From: Paenalcaligenes suwonensis
Lineage (GTDB): Bacteria; Pseudomonadota; Gammaproteobacteria; Burkholderiales; Burkholderiaceae_B
NCBI RefSeq assembly: GCF_011290505.1
Contig: NZ_JAANPV010000012.1
Coordinates: forward strand, 31,201-95,200
DNA: 64,000 nucleotides
Direction: 5' to 3'
The position numbers and the translations under genes are program-made. The notes below the pieces were generated by a model that was given only the letters and a program-made list of their open reading frames with translations, searched no databases and was not told where the DNA came from. Shown here in pieces: positions 33,411 through 40,399 of this stretch (positions are counted from its first letter, which is position 1; every line of letters begins with the position of its first letter).

Positions 33411-33908
33411 CTAGTCTTTTGGGGGGGCAGGATCGTAGTCAACAATTACTATTACTGATTTAACTGTGTCGTATAGAATTTTCAGGCTATAAATGAAAAC
33501 ACCAGAAACAAGACTTCCAAAAGTTAGATCTATGTAAGGGATATATTCTTTTGCGACTGGAGAAGACCATACCGTTAACAGTAGTATTGCTAAACAGATA
33601 AGGCTTATTTGTTCTTTTAAAGATAAAAGGATTTGTTTTTTTGTTGATTGAAAAAATCCTCGACCTGCTTGAGATTTTTCGATTAAGTCTCTGATTTTTG
33701 TAAGAATAACACCTAAAGTGGCTGCGTTTATTGCTAGTAATGCTATTTGTAGTTGGATTAGATTTAATTGGAGCCAAATATTAAGAAAATCAGTATTGAG
33801 ACAGGCTTGTAGTATCTGAAAAAGAAAGCCTGCCCCTAAAGATGAAAATCCAGTAGAAATTATTTTATTAGTCATCAAAAATGGACTTGAAAATGGCGAT
33901 CGTTTCAT
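33411..33908 (-). CDS. Multi-TM membrane protein of an AT-rich two-gene module
   Basis: A 165-residue protein with about four hydrophobic segments (STGFSSLGAGFLFQILQACL, LIQLQIALLAINAATLGVIL, ISLICLAILLLTVWSS, FGSLVSGVFIYSLKILYDTV) and a charged cytosolic loop in the middle. ATG 33908 overlaps the end of the upstream gene by 41 bases; ATG 33875 is an alternative. Base composition is clearly AT-richer than the phage structural genes. Unrecognised; probably works with the soluble protein encoded just upstream. Confidence 0.55.
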   Translation of the reverse strand: MKRSPFSSPFLMTNKIISTGFSSLGAGFLFQILQACLNTDFLNIWLQLNLIQLQIALLAINAATLGVILTKIRDLIEKSQAGRGFFQSTKKQILLSLKEQISLICLAILLLTVWSSPVAKEYIPYIDLTFGSLVSGVFIYSLKILYDTVKSVIVIVDYDPAPPKD

Positions 33909-34713
33909 TCGCGTTTAAGCCTTCTAGCTCTAAACCTGTGACCTCTACTTCTTTAGTGGTATTGCCTACTGTTACTTTTTTTCTTATGTTGTGAAGTTTT
34001 ACCTTTGTAGCTCCACCACCATTGCTTATATAGTCTATAAGACCAGAGGTTTGTGGCTCATTCGGGCTAAGACTAAGCGAGTGGCCTTTGTTTGCACGTA
34101 GCTCTATTTTATTTTCAACGGAGTTGTTTTTCTTGGCAAACTCTTTAAGATCATCAGTGAGAGTTTGGGAAATAGATGCCATGTTTGGCGTCAGGAAGGT
34201 AAATTCGACTGCCTCAATGGAGTTATTGTTTGATGCAATAAGCTCCCAGAAATCATTTTTATCAAAGATGGGGTTTGAGTAAATTCCTAACTGATAGATA
34301 GACAATTGACGGTTTATGTTCTTTTCAAACCGCTTGAGCAAGACAGAAGGGGTGCTGAAGGCAGCAGGATTGTTTTGTACCGCTATTAGCTGTCTTTCTG
34401 GGTTATTCCATATAACAAAAATAGAATCAGGCCATGTGTCAATTTTTTCAACTTTAAAGTCTTTGGTGTTTTTTTTAAGTTTTTTCTCGACTCCAACCAT
34501 GAACACAATTATATCATCTTCTTCGGCTAGTATTCGTATTACTGTTTCTGAATTTCTTTTATAGAAAGGATCTGAGTTAGAGATAGCCTCCCAGAAGATA
34601 TTGTTCTTCTCGGCAATAACGTCATTAACAGTCTTTCCGTCATAGATGGACCCTTGAAAATTTCTGTTGTTAGGAAGTATTTGATAACGGAAAATATGGA
34701 AAGAACGCATCAT
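33868..34713 (-). CDS. Unrecognised soluble protein of an AT-rich two-gene module
   Basis: A 281-residue protein (FHIFRYQILPNNRNFQGSIY, RNSETVIRILAEEDDIIVFM, IDTWPDSIFVIWNNPERQLI, ALSTPSVL-like core, then TKVKLHNIRKKVTVGNTTKE). Mixed alpha/beta with no motif I can name and no signal peptide. It overlaps a multi-TM gene and both are AT-rich, which suggests transfer as one unit. A sensor-plus-membrane-effector arrangement is common in abortive-infection systems, but here it is only inference. Confidence 0.55.
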   Translation of the reverse strand: MMRSFHIFRYQILPNNRNFQGSIYDGKTVNDVIAEKNNIFWEAISNSDPFYKRNSETVIRILAEEDDIIVFMVGVEKKLKKNTKDFKVEKIDTWPDSIFVIWNNPERQLIAVQNNPAAFSTPSVLLKRFEKNINRQLSIYQLGIYSNPIFDKNDFWELIASNNNSIEAVEFTFLTPNMASISQTLTDDLKEFAKKNNSVENKIELRANKGHSLSLSPNEPQTSGLIDYISNGGGATKVKLHNIRKKVTVGNTTKEVEVTGLELEGLNANETIAIFKSIFDD

Positions 34714-34815
34714 TTTCTAAGTACTATATAGAATGGACTAATAGATAGTCTTATTTTTAAGGCGCATATTTATGATGTATGCGCTGCGCTTCATTACTAA
34801 TTAGGAGCGTTAGAG

Positions 34816-34956
34816 CTAGTGACAATGCCTCGTCCCAGCCTTCCTATCCATATGACAGCCGTTCTTATCCGTTCGGCCTGAATGCGCCCACGCATCAGCA
34901 GTGACAGTGCCAAGAGAAATAAGAACTAGTGATAGGGCTGCGAATGTTTTTCGCAT
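34816..34956 (-). CDS. 46-residue secreted His/Cys-motif peptide
   Basis: Signal peptide MRKTFAALSLVLISLGTVTA, then HSGRTDKNGCHMDRKAGTRH and a final CH. The GCHxxxxxGxxHCH pattern is that of small exported YHYH-like proteins often found in prophages and conjugative elements. Ribosome site GGAGGA, 7 nt before ATG 34956. The cysteine and histidine set may bind metal. Too short for routine callers. Confidence 0.6.
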   Translation of the reverse strand: MRKTFAALSLVLISLGTVTADAWAHSGRTDKNGCHMDRKAGTRHCH

Positions 34957-35098
34957 AACTACATCCTCCAATAAAACTAAACTTTAGTTACATCAGAGCG
35001 CAGCGATACGACTTGTGCGCGGTGTTACTGCTGGGGTGCTACTTACTAGCATGACTTTAGCCCGCCATAAATATGGAAGGCTAAGTATGCGGTGGTGT

Positions 35099-35440
35099 TC
35101 AGGCTTTAATATCTAAGCCGAGCTGTGCTGCGGAGAGCAGGATGGCGGTTTCCAATTGAATACGCTCATCGCTCTGAAGGCTTTTAATCTTGGATTCGCT
35201 GACCTTTTGAAATGGCCACGCGCTAGTAGGGGCTACTTTGATGCCTTGTTCCAGACCTGGTAATGGTTCTGTGTAGGCGGTGATTTCAGCGATTTTGATC
35301 AACTGGTCGTAGCTAGCCTCATGTCTGCCATTTTCCCATGCAGACACATTTCCTTTGCTAACACCTAGCCTATCGCCCAATTGAGTTTGGGTGATTTTGG
35401 CGTGGTTACGAGCAGCAAGAATCCAATCTTTGATATCCAT
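35099..35440 (-). CDS. CI-like prophage repressor (short form, no peptidase domain)
   Basis: About 113 residues. XRE helix-turn-helix at residues 5-60: ITQTQLGDRLGVSKGNVSAW, ENGRHEASYDQLIKIAE. The C-terminal 50 residues (VSESKIKSLQSDERIQLETA, ILLSAAQLGLDIKA) form a short helical dimerisation region, with no S24/LexA Ser-Lys dyad, so RecA-stimulated self-cleavage is unlikely. I prefer ATG 35440, just after a PRM candidate, over ATG 35473, which would lie upstream of that start point. It is divergent from a Cro/YdaS-like gene across three operators. Confidence 0.8.
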   Translation of the reverse strand: MDIKDWILAARNHAKITQTQLGDRLGVSKGNVSAWENGRHEASYDQLIKIAEITAYTEPLPGLEQGIKVAPTSAWPFQKVSESKIKSLQSDERIQLETAILLSAAQLGLDIKA

Positions 35441-35450
35441 GCTTCGTAGT

Positions 35451-35515
35451 GTATAGAAAATCTGCACGCTCATGGTCTATATATTCTTGACTTATTGGTA
35501 TAGAAAAACTAGACT
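35451..35515. promoter_or_regulatory. Immunity operators OR1-OR3 with PR and PRM
   Basis: Three 17-bp sites fit GTMTAG-N5-CTAKAC: OR1 35498-35514 (GTATAG-AAAAA-CTAGAC), OR2 35475-35491, OR3 35451-35467 (GTATAG-AAAAT-CTGCAC), centres 23 and 24 bp apart. PR on the plus strand is TTGACT (35487-35492), 17 bp, TAGACT (35510-35515). A PRM candidate on the minus strand is TAGACC, 18 bp, TATACA, with OR3 over its -10, as in lambda. Confidence 0.78.
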
Positions 35516-35521
35516 CTAGTC

Positions 35522-35785
35522 ATGAAACAAGAATCTATCGAAAAGTCATTAGAAAAAGCGGCAAACGCCTTCGGTTCGGAGGCTGCTTTGGCACGCGCCC
35601 TAGGGGTTACGAGAGGGGCTTTCAATCAGTGGAAGCGTCCGGGCAGGGAGGTTCCTGCCCGACATGCTCCTGAAATTGAGCGCCTGACGGGGGTTCTTTG
35701 TGAGTCCCTGTGCTTCTCGGTTGATTGGTCTGTGCTGAGAAAGCGGGCTTCGTCGCGAAAGAGGGTAGTTGCTCAAGGCTCATAA
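35522..35785 (+). CDS. Cro/YdaS-like helix-turn-helix regulator
   Basis: An 87-residue protein; residues 8-60 form an HTH of the YdaS/Cro type (SLEKAANAFGSEAALARALG, VTRGAFNQWKRPGREVPARH, APEIERLTGV). It should repress PRM and early promoters by binding the same 17-bp operators. The ATG at 35522 is 7 nt after the PR -10 hexamer and has no ribosome site, so the message is probably leaderless. Confidence 0.78.
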   Translation: MKQESIEKSLEKAANAFGSEAALARALGVTRGAFNQWKRPGREVPARHAPEIERLTGVLCESLCFSVDWSVLRKRASSRKRVVAQGS

Positions 35786-35869
35786 CCCCGATGAGCACAG
35801 AGCGGGTTTCGGTTTTTTCAGGTTCGAGTGGTTTTTGTTCTTCAGGTTTGTTTTTCATAGGTGGTGTCC

Positions 35870-36112
35870 ATGCGTAATTTGTATGCTTGCTTCCGGCTGC
35901 CATGGGTAGGAGCTCCAGTTGCTGTACTTATCGCTATCATGGTGACGGCGGCTTGGAAGTTTGTGTTTGTGAGTAGCCCGTTTGATTCAGTCATTGGTTG
36001 TTTTTTGATTATCTTGCTTGAGGTTGTCGTCTGGGCCTCCTGGCCTATCAGGGGAGACGGCAGCTTTTTTCAATCCATGTTTCACAAGCATCAGACCGAT
36101 AACGATGAATAG
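35870..36112 (+). CDS. 80-residue two-TM protein
   Basis: Two membrane helices (VGAPVAVLIAIMVTAAWKFV and FDSVIGCFLIILLEVVVWAS) and a polar tail ending KHQTDNDE. ATG 35870 has AGGTGG upstream. Early rightward gene directly after cro; ends 22 bp inside the convergent gene at 36091. Function unknown. Confidence 0.5.
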   Translation: MRNLYACFRLPWVGAPVAVLIAIMVTAAWKFVFVSSPFDSVIGCFLIILLEVVVWASWPIRGDGSFFQSMFHKHQTDNDE

Positions 36113-36333
36113 AACATCTTTGCCCGTGGCTGGATTAGGGGAGGCGGATGAAAAGCCATTATTGCCCCGCCAGTAGAAATCATAAGGCTTGAAAAAAATA
36201 GAGGCCTTTTCAGAAGGGATCGGCCAGCTCGTGACATATACCTAAAGAGAGCAGCGAAAAAGAATGCTAGGAGTATTAAAAATATCTCACGCGCGGTAAT
36301 ACCTAAGAAAACGTCTGTCTCCAATCCGATCAT
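36091..36333 (-). CDS. 80-residue two-TM protein, opposite strand
   Basis: ATG 36333 follows AAGGG by 8 nt. Product: ITAREIFLILLAFFFAALFR, RPLFFSSLMISTGGAIMAF and a polar end. Convergent with the plus-strand gene and overlapping it by 22 bp. Probably a moron; function unknown and reality less certain than its neighbours. Confidence 0.42.
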   Translation of the reverse strand: MIGLETDVFLGITAREIFLILLAFFFAALFRYMSRAGRSLLKRPLFFSSLMISTGGAIMAFHPPPLIQPRAKMFYSSLSV

Positions 36334-36402
36334 GCTCAATCCCTTTGGGAAAAATTTAGTTACTGGAATCTCTAAATATACCCGACTGGGATTGACCGCC
36401 CA

Positions 36403-36573
36403 TTAATGCAGGTCATGCGAGTGTTGAAGTGGTTCAGTAGGTTCTCGCATGTCCTGCTCAAGACATAACCGCTCAAAGACAGAGCACAGCAGTTGGTCAC
36501 TGACTTCTGAGTTTTCAGTGACGCCGGCGCAGATTGATTTGGCTTGTTGTAGTAAGCGTTCGGTCTGAGTCAT
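36403..36573 (-). CDS. 56-residue helical protein
   Basis: ATG 36573 with AAGGA 9 nt upstream. Product: MTQTERLLQQAKSICAGVTE, VSDQLLCSVFERLCLEQDMR, a His-rich end. Divergent from the early gene at 36641. No family recognised. Confidence 0.42.
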   Translation of the reverse strand: MTQTERLLQQAKSICAGVTENSEVSDQLLCSVFERLCLEQDMREPTEPLQHSHDLH

Positions 36574-36640
36574 TGGGGGAGTTCCTTATCCCTTCATTTA
36601 TGTGCATGAAAGCACTTTACTCAACACAGGAATCATGGTC

Positions 36641-37219
36641 ATGCGAAATGAATCGCACCGCTCGAAATTAGCAACGCTGATGCACTACGTGGATCTGTGG
36701 CGTGTTCGTGTGGGAAGTAGGGAGGCGGTAGCGCTGGCAATTGTTGAGGCGCACCAGAAGTTCGGCATGTCCGAGGTGACAGGCATTCGTTTTGAAACTA
36801 ATGGTGATCCCTTCACGTTAGCCAAGAACGCTGCAGATCGTGTTTTCCGTTGGTTGGATGACAAAACGAAAGAGTCCAACTTTATGCCGATGAATTTTGA
36901 GCAGTCTGTACTGGCGGCGATGCCTAACGACCTGCGTTACGGCTATGTATGTGAAATCCTGCGTCCATTCGGCTATTCGCCACGAATGATGGTGGCGTGC
37001 CCTGATGGTGAGTTTGACCCAAGTAAGAAAGCTCAGGTGGTGTTGAAAGAAAACACAGAGGCGACGCTGGCTCTTATTGCTTTGAGCGAGAACGCTTCTG
37101 ACGAGGCGCATTTCAAGGCACATAAGGAGTTGTGCGAGTCCATCGGGACAGCTAGAGGTGCTAGAGCCTCTATTGAAGAGGTAATGCTGAAAAGAGGGTT
37201 GGTGATTCCAAATGACTAA
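36641..37219 (+). CDS. Early regulatory protein (YdaT/CII-like position)
   Basis: About 192 residues from ATG 36641 (AGGA 9 nt upstream; GTG 36602 and ATG 36635 are alternatives). The sequence (SREAVALAIVEAHQKFGMSE, ADRVFRWLDDKTKESNFMPM, SVLAAMPNDLRYGYVCEILR) resembles the YdaT-like proteins that follow YdaS/Cro genes in betaproteobacterial prophages. In enterobacteria the YdaS-YdaT pair acts as regulator and toxin; a CII-like activator role is also possible from position. Confidence 0.6.
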   Translation: MRNESHRSKLATLMHYVDLWRVRVGSREAVALAIVEAHQKFGMSEVTGIRFETNGDPFTLAKNAADRVFRWLDDKTKESNFMPMNFEQSVLAAMPNDLRYGYVCEILRPFGYSPRMMVACPDGEFDPSKKAQVVLKENTEATLALIALSENASDEAHFKAHKELCESIGTARGARASIEEVMLKRGLVIPND

Positions 37220-37505
37220 ATCAAGCTTTATTGGGGGCGCACGCCCAGCCTACGGCACCGACTACACAGACCTATTCAAACTAGGTTGGTTTAACAACCC
37301 GCGCGTAGCCAAAGCGTTTGGTGTGAATCATGACCAAGACAAGGCAAGCCGCACTTTTGCGATCAAGGCTGCAATTTATGAAGCAACAGGTGTCGATAGC
37401 TTAGCGAAGCTGCCACCTGCTGATTTTTTGCGTTTGATAGCGAGTAAGGGCTTGGCATTCACGTTGCCATCATCTTTGAAGACAGCGACAGGAGTAGAGC
37501 AATGA
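37212..37505 (+). CDS. Hypothetical early phage protein, 97 residues
   Basis: A soluble protein (GGARPAYGTDYTDLFKLGWF, VDSLAKLPPADFLRLIASKG). It overlaps the previous gene by 8 bp and the next by 4, so is translationally coupled in the PR operon. No family recognised. Confidence 0.6.
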   Translation: MTKSSFIGGARPAYGTDYTDLFKLGWFNNPRVAKAFGVNHDQDKASRTFAIKAAIYEATGVDSLAKLPPADFLRLIASKGLAFTLPSSLKTATGVEQ

Positions 37506-37633
37506 CGTACTGGCAGTTTTTTATGATTATGTCGGCAATTTATCTCGCCCCGCGATTTCCTGATGTGTGGTCCGTTTCGTTTGGCTCAGTTTTTGCTGGC
37601 TTGGCTTTGTTTGCATTATGGAGAGGTCTGTAG
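37502..37633 (+). CDS. 43-residue membrane protein
   Basis: ATG 37502 overlaps the upstream stop (ATGA) with AGGAG 7 nt before. One to two hydrophobic stretches (YWQFFMIMSAIYLAPRF, SFGSVFAGLALFALWRGL). Its stop TAG shares a base with the next GTG start. Function unknown. Confidence 0.5.
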   Translation: MTYWQFFMIMSAIYLAPRFPDVWSVSFGSVFAGLALFALWRGL

Positions 37634-38127
37634 TGAAAGCCTTTAACAGCACTTTGCGGGCCAGCAAGAAACCACTACGCGCTAAGAAGCCGTGGGAACC
37701 AAAGGGAGGTATGAACCGCCCCCAAAAGCCCACGACAAGTCAGAAGAAGCCGATGGCGTCGCGGGGGATGAAAGGCCGTCCAGTGACAGTAGAGCAGAAG
37801 CGCTTTCACGATCAGTTAGCTGCGCTTGGGTGTGCTGCTTGCCGTGTAGAGGGTAGGGAACAGATAGAGGTCAGTATCCATCACATTGATGGACGCACCA
37901 AACCAAATGCCCACTGGCATGTATTGCCACTATGCGCTGGCCATCATCAAGACGGCACAGGTGCGCCTGGTCTTATTGCAGTGCATCCATGGAAGAAAAG
38001 ATTTGAAGCCGCTTACGGCACTGAATACGAGTTGTTGGCCACATGCCTACAGCAGATAAAAGAAATCCCAGCAGCTGCGCTAACAGCTCTGGGGGCGATT
38101 CAACAAAGTGAGGCTATTGAATGCTGA
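37633..38127 (+). CDS. Ref-family RecA-dependent nuclease (recombination enhancement)
   Basis: About 164 residues from GTG 37633 (GGAGAGG upstream). A basic, disordered N-terminal 60 residues is followed by an HNH-like domain: LGCAACRVEG (Cys pair), VSIHHIDGRTKPNAHWHVLP, LCAGHHQDG, AVHPWKKRFEAAYGTEYELL. This matches phage P1 Ref, which nicks DNA at RecA-made D-loops and stimulates recombination. Part of the early rightward operon with the replication genes. Confidence 0.8.
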   Translation: MKAFNSTLRASKKPLRAKKPWEPKGGMNRPQKPTTSQKKPMASRGMKGRPVTVEQKRFHDQLAALGCAACRVEGREQIEVSIHHIDGRTKPNAHWHVLPLCAGHHQDGTGAPGLIAVHPWKKRFEAAYGTEYELLATCLQQIKEIPAAALTALGAIQQSEAIEC

Positions 38128-38177
38128 TTATTTTACCAGTACCTAGAGAGTACGTCACCAGTTTGGGGGCGCTATGA
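38121..38177 (+). CDS. 18-residue coupling mini-gene (candidate)
   Basis: ATG 38121, with GAGG 7 nt upstream, lies inside the end of the Ref gene; the frame MLIILPVPREYVTSLGAL fills the gap exactly and its TGA overlaps the ATG of the replication gene (ATGA). It probably keeps ribosomes moving into the replication gene rather than making a functional peptide. Confidence 0.35.
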   Translation: MLIILPVPREYVTSLGAL

Positions 38178-38828
38178 GCACAATAATTATGACGCAATGC
38201 TGGCCTTTGCAGGGCATGAATGCAAGCCAGAAGGCTGTATTGATCAGTCTGGCTGATAACGCCAATGACGATGGTGTGTGCTGGCCGTCTGTTGCTTACA
38301 TTGCTGTGCGTACCTGCTTATCTGAGCGTGCGGTACAGAACGCTATTAAGTTTCTGCAAGAGGTAAAGATTTTGGCGGTTGAAGACCGTAATGGCCGTTC
38401 AAACGTGTACACGATCAAAGCGGACAATTACACACCAAACCCCCGCAAATCCTGCACCCATAACCACCAATAACCATCAAGGAACCGTAATAGAACCACA
38501 AGAGGTACCGTCAGGGCCGGTGCTTCCAGTTTCTTTGGATGAACTAATGGCGGATGGTGTTTCTGAAAAAGTAGCCAAAGAGTTTCTGGCACTTCGTAAA
38601 AAACTGGGTCATGAGCTGACTCCGCTGGCACTGGATGGCGTCAAACGTGAGGCTGGGATTGCTGGCTGGTCCTTGGAGGCTGCTTTGACTGAATGTGTAG
38701 AGCGTTCGTGGAGAGGCTTTAAGGCTGCATGGGTTAAGGGCTCAGGGATTCAAGCAACTGGCAACCAAGGCGAGGGTTTCGCGGGTCAGGATTACAGCAA
38801 AGGGGTGGGCAATGATGGAAGTTTCTAA
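38174..38828 (+). pseudogene. Phage replication initiation protein (O-like), frameshifted
   Basis: Two frames make one protein. The first (38174-38473) is a winged-helix DNA-binding domain typical of O/DnaT-like initiators: MNASQKAVLISLADNANDDG, CWPSVAYIAVRTCLSERAVQ, LAVEDRNGRSNVYTIKADNY. The second (in frame to 38828) has the loader-contact domain: FLALRKKLGHELTPLALDGV, LTECVERSWRGFKAAWVKGS. They join if the C5 run at 38440-38444 is read as C4 (YTPNPANPAPITTNNHQGT). As read, translation stops after 99 residues. Gene decay, programmed slippage and homopolymer sequencing error are all possible. Confidence 0.75.
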
Positions 38829-39597
38829 GGCCATGCAAGGCGCAGAGGTCGCTACACGCTGCTGCGATCAGCACGGCGAATACCAGTCACAGCACGTCAC
38901 TCTGGGAAGAACGGAGTTTTGGACCACATGCCCTGCATGCACTGAGGCGGGCACTAAAAGTGATACGCAGAAAATTATTGATGATATCAACGCAGGGCGT
39001 CGCCAAGCTGTGATGAATAACACGATGCAGCGAGCCGCCATTCCTCCACGGTTCATGGATCGTCGCTTTGCAAACTATCGTGCCACGTGCTCCAACTCTG
39101 CCAAGGCTTTGGAAACAGTGCGTGAGTATGCGGAAAACTTTGCAGACAGCCTTTCATCGGGTCGTAGCCTGATTTTGATGGGCACGGTAGGCACAGGAAA
39201 AACACACCTAGCGGCATCGGCAGCACATGCTTTGATTGCTCAAGGTTACACGGCAGTTTTTACCTCGGTGCTGTCGGCTGTACGCAGTGTTAAAGAAACC
39301 TATGGCCATGGCGCTACACAGACGGAACGCCAAGCCATTAATGCGTTGATTGCACCAGACCTGCTAATCATTGACGAGGTAGGAGTGCAGTTTGGTAGCG
39401 CTACCGAAGAAATGATCCTTTTCGAGATTATCAACGGCCGCTATGAGCAGATGAAGCCCACCATCATTATCAGCAACTTGGCGATGGAGCCATTAAAGAA
39501 ATACCTAGGTGAGCGTGTCTTTGACCGTTTGCGCGAAGGGGGCGGCAAGGCTGTAGTGTTTAACTGGGAAAGCCACAGAGCAAAGGTGGCGGCATGA
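38812..39597 (+). CDS. DnaC-like helicase loader (AAA+ ATPase)
   Basis: A 261-residue ATPase. An N-terminal Cys set (ATRCCDQHGEY, WTTCPACTEA) may bind zinc; the AAA+ core has Walker A MGTVGTGKTHLAASAAHALI, Walker B DLLIIDEVGVQ and arginine-finger region YLGERVFDRLREGG. It loads the host DnaB helicase at the phage origin with the O-like protein encoded just upstream, whose end it overlaps by 17 bp. ATG 38812 has GGGGTGGG upstream. Confidence 0.85.
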   Translation: MMEVSKAMQGAEVATRCCDQHGEYQSQHVTLGRTEFWTTCPACTEAGTKSDTQKIIDDINAGRRQAVMNNTMQRAAIPPRFMDRRFANYRATCSNSAKALETVREYAENFADSLSSGRSLILMGTVGTGKTHLAASAAHALIAQGYTAVFTSVLSAVRSVKETYGHGATQTERQAINALIAPDLLIIDEVGVQFGSATEEMILFEIINGRYEQMKPTIIISNLAMEPLKKYLGERVFDRLREGGGKAVVFNWESHRAKVAA

Positions 39598-40037
39598 ACG
39601 GTGTGTATACATGGTCAGCAGACAACCGATGCAGCATTGGGTACCGCAATCAGTGGGATGCCTCGGTACCGTCGGTCGGTTTTGTGTTTCTGCGTGCGCC
39701 ACTCGATATTGATCGTGTGTCGGTGCAGGACTGTGAAATCAAAGCTAAGGCAATGGGCGGGGGCGGTGTTGATCTACTGTTCTTAGACCCGTACAGCTTT
39801 AGGGATGACTATTGGCCAGAGGTAAGTGCGTGGGCCTTAGAGCAGCTTGAGCAGTGTCAGCCAGTCATAGCGTGCTGGTGGGGTAAGCAGGGTAGAGCTG
39901 AAACAGTGGATAAGTACCTAGACCTAGTGTGCGAATCTGGGTACCGCACCACACTGCAGCACTTTGGTGTTAAGCGAGGTGTGCCGCAGTTCTTTAATGC
40001 GTTCAGAAGCGCTAAACCAAGCCAGTGGAGGTTGTGA
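39594..40037 (+). CDS. DUF1643-like protein
   Basis: A 147-residue protein with the DUF1643 layout: YTWSADNRCSIGYRNQWDAS, VGFVFLRAPLDI, GGGGVDLLFLDPYSFRDDYW, PVIACWWGKQGRAET, HFGVKRGVPQFFNAF. DUF1643 is frequent in phages and plasmids with no proven function. It overlaps the DnaC-like gene by 4 bp and the next gene by one base (TGATG). Confidence 0.62.
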   Translation: MNGVYTWSADNRCSIGYRNQWDASVPSVGFVFLRAPLDIDRVSVQDCEIKAKAMGGGGVDLLFLDPYSFRDDYWPEVSAWALEQLEQCQPVIACWWGKQGRAETVDKYLDLVCESGYRTTLQHFGVKRGVPQFFNAFRSAKPSQWRL

Positions 40038-40399
40038 TGGCGGCAGTCATAACAGCGCGGGGGCGCAAGAAAGCATCCAAATACAAGAACGTCAAAACAG
40101 TTGTTGACGGTCATAAGTTCGATAGCAAGAAAGAGGCTAGGCGGTACCAGGCGCTGAAGCTGCTACTTCAGGCTGGCAGAATTTCTAACCTTGAGCTACA
40201 GAAACGCTACGAGCTAATACCTACGCAGCGTAAGTCAGATGGAAAAGCCGAAGAGCGATGTTCCTACGTGGCGGACTTCGTTTACATCGAGGACGGTGCG
40301 CAGGTCGTTGAGGATGTAAAGGGTGTACGTACAGAGGCGTACCGCATTAAACGCAAGCTAATGCTAAAGGTACATAGTATTGAAATACGGGAGGTGTGA
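40037..40399 (+). CDS. DUF1064 protein (PD-(D/E)xK nuclease-like, resolvase position)
   Basis: About 120 residues from ATG 40037 (GGAGG upstream). Family hallmarks: KYKNVKTVVDGHKFDSKKEA, RRYQALKLLLQAGRISNLEL, QKRYELIP, CSYVADFVYIEDGAQVVEDV, KGVRTEAYRIKRKLM. The E-A-R-R, A-D-F and E-D-V-K residues form a PD-(D/E)xK-like active site. It occupies the place of RusA-type Holliday junction resolvases in lambdoid maps, so junction resolution is the likely role. Confidence 0.78.
   Translation: MAAVITARGRKKASKYKNVKTVVDGHKFDSKKEARRYQALKLLLQAGRISNLELQKRYELIPTQRKSDGKAEERCSYVADFVYIEDGAQVVEDVKGVRTEAYRIKRKLMLKVHSIEIREV

Noticed and set aside
35622..35903. 93-codon minus-strand open frame over the cro-like gene
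   Set aside because: Antisense to a clear HTH gene, proline-rich low-complexity translation, no ribosome site.
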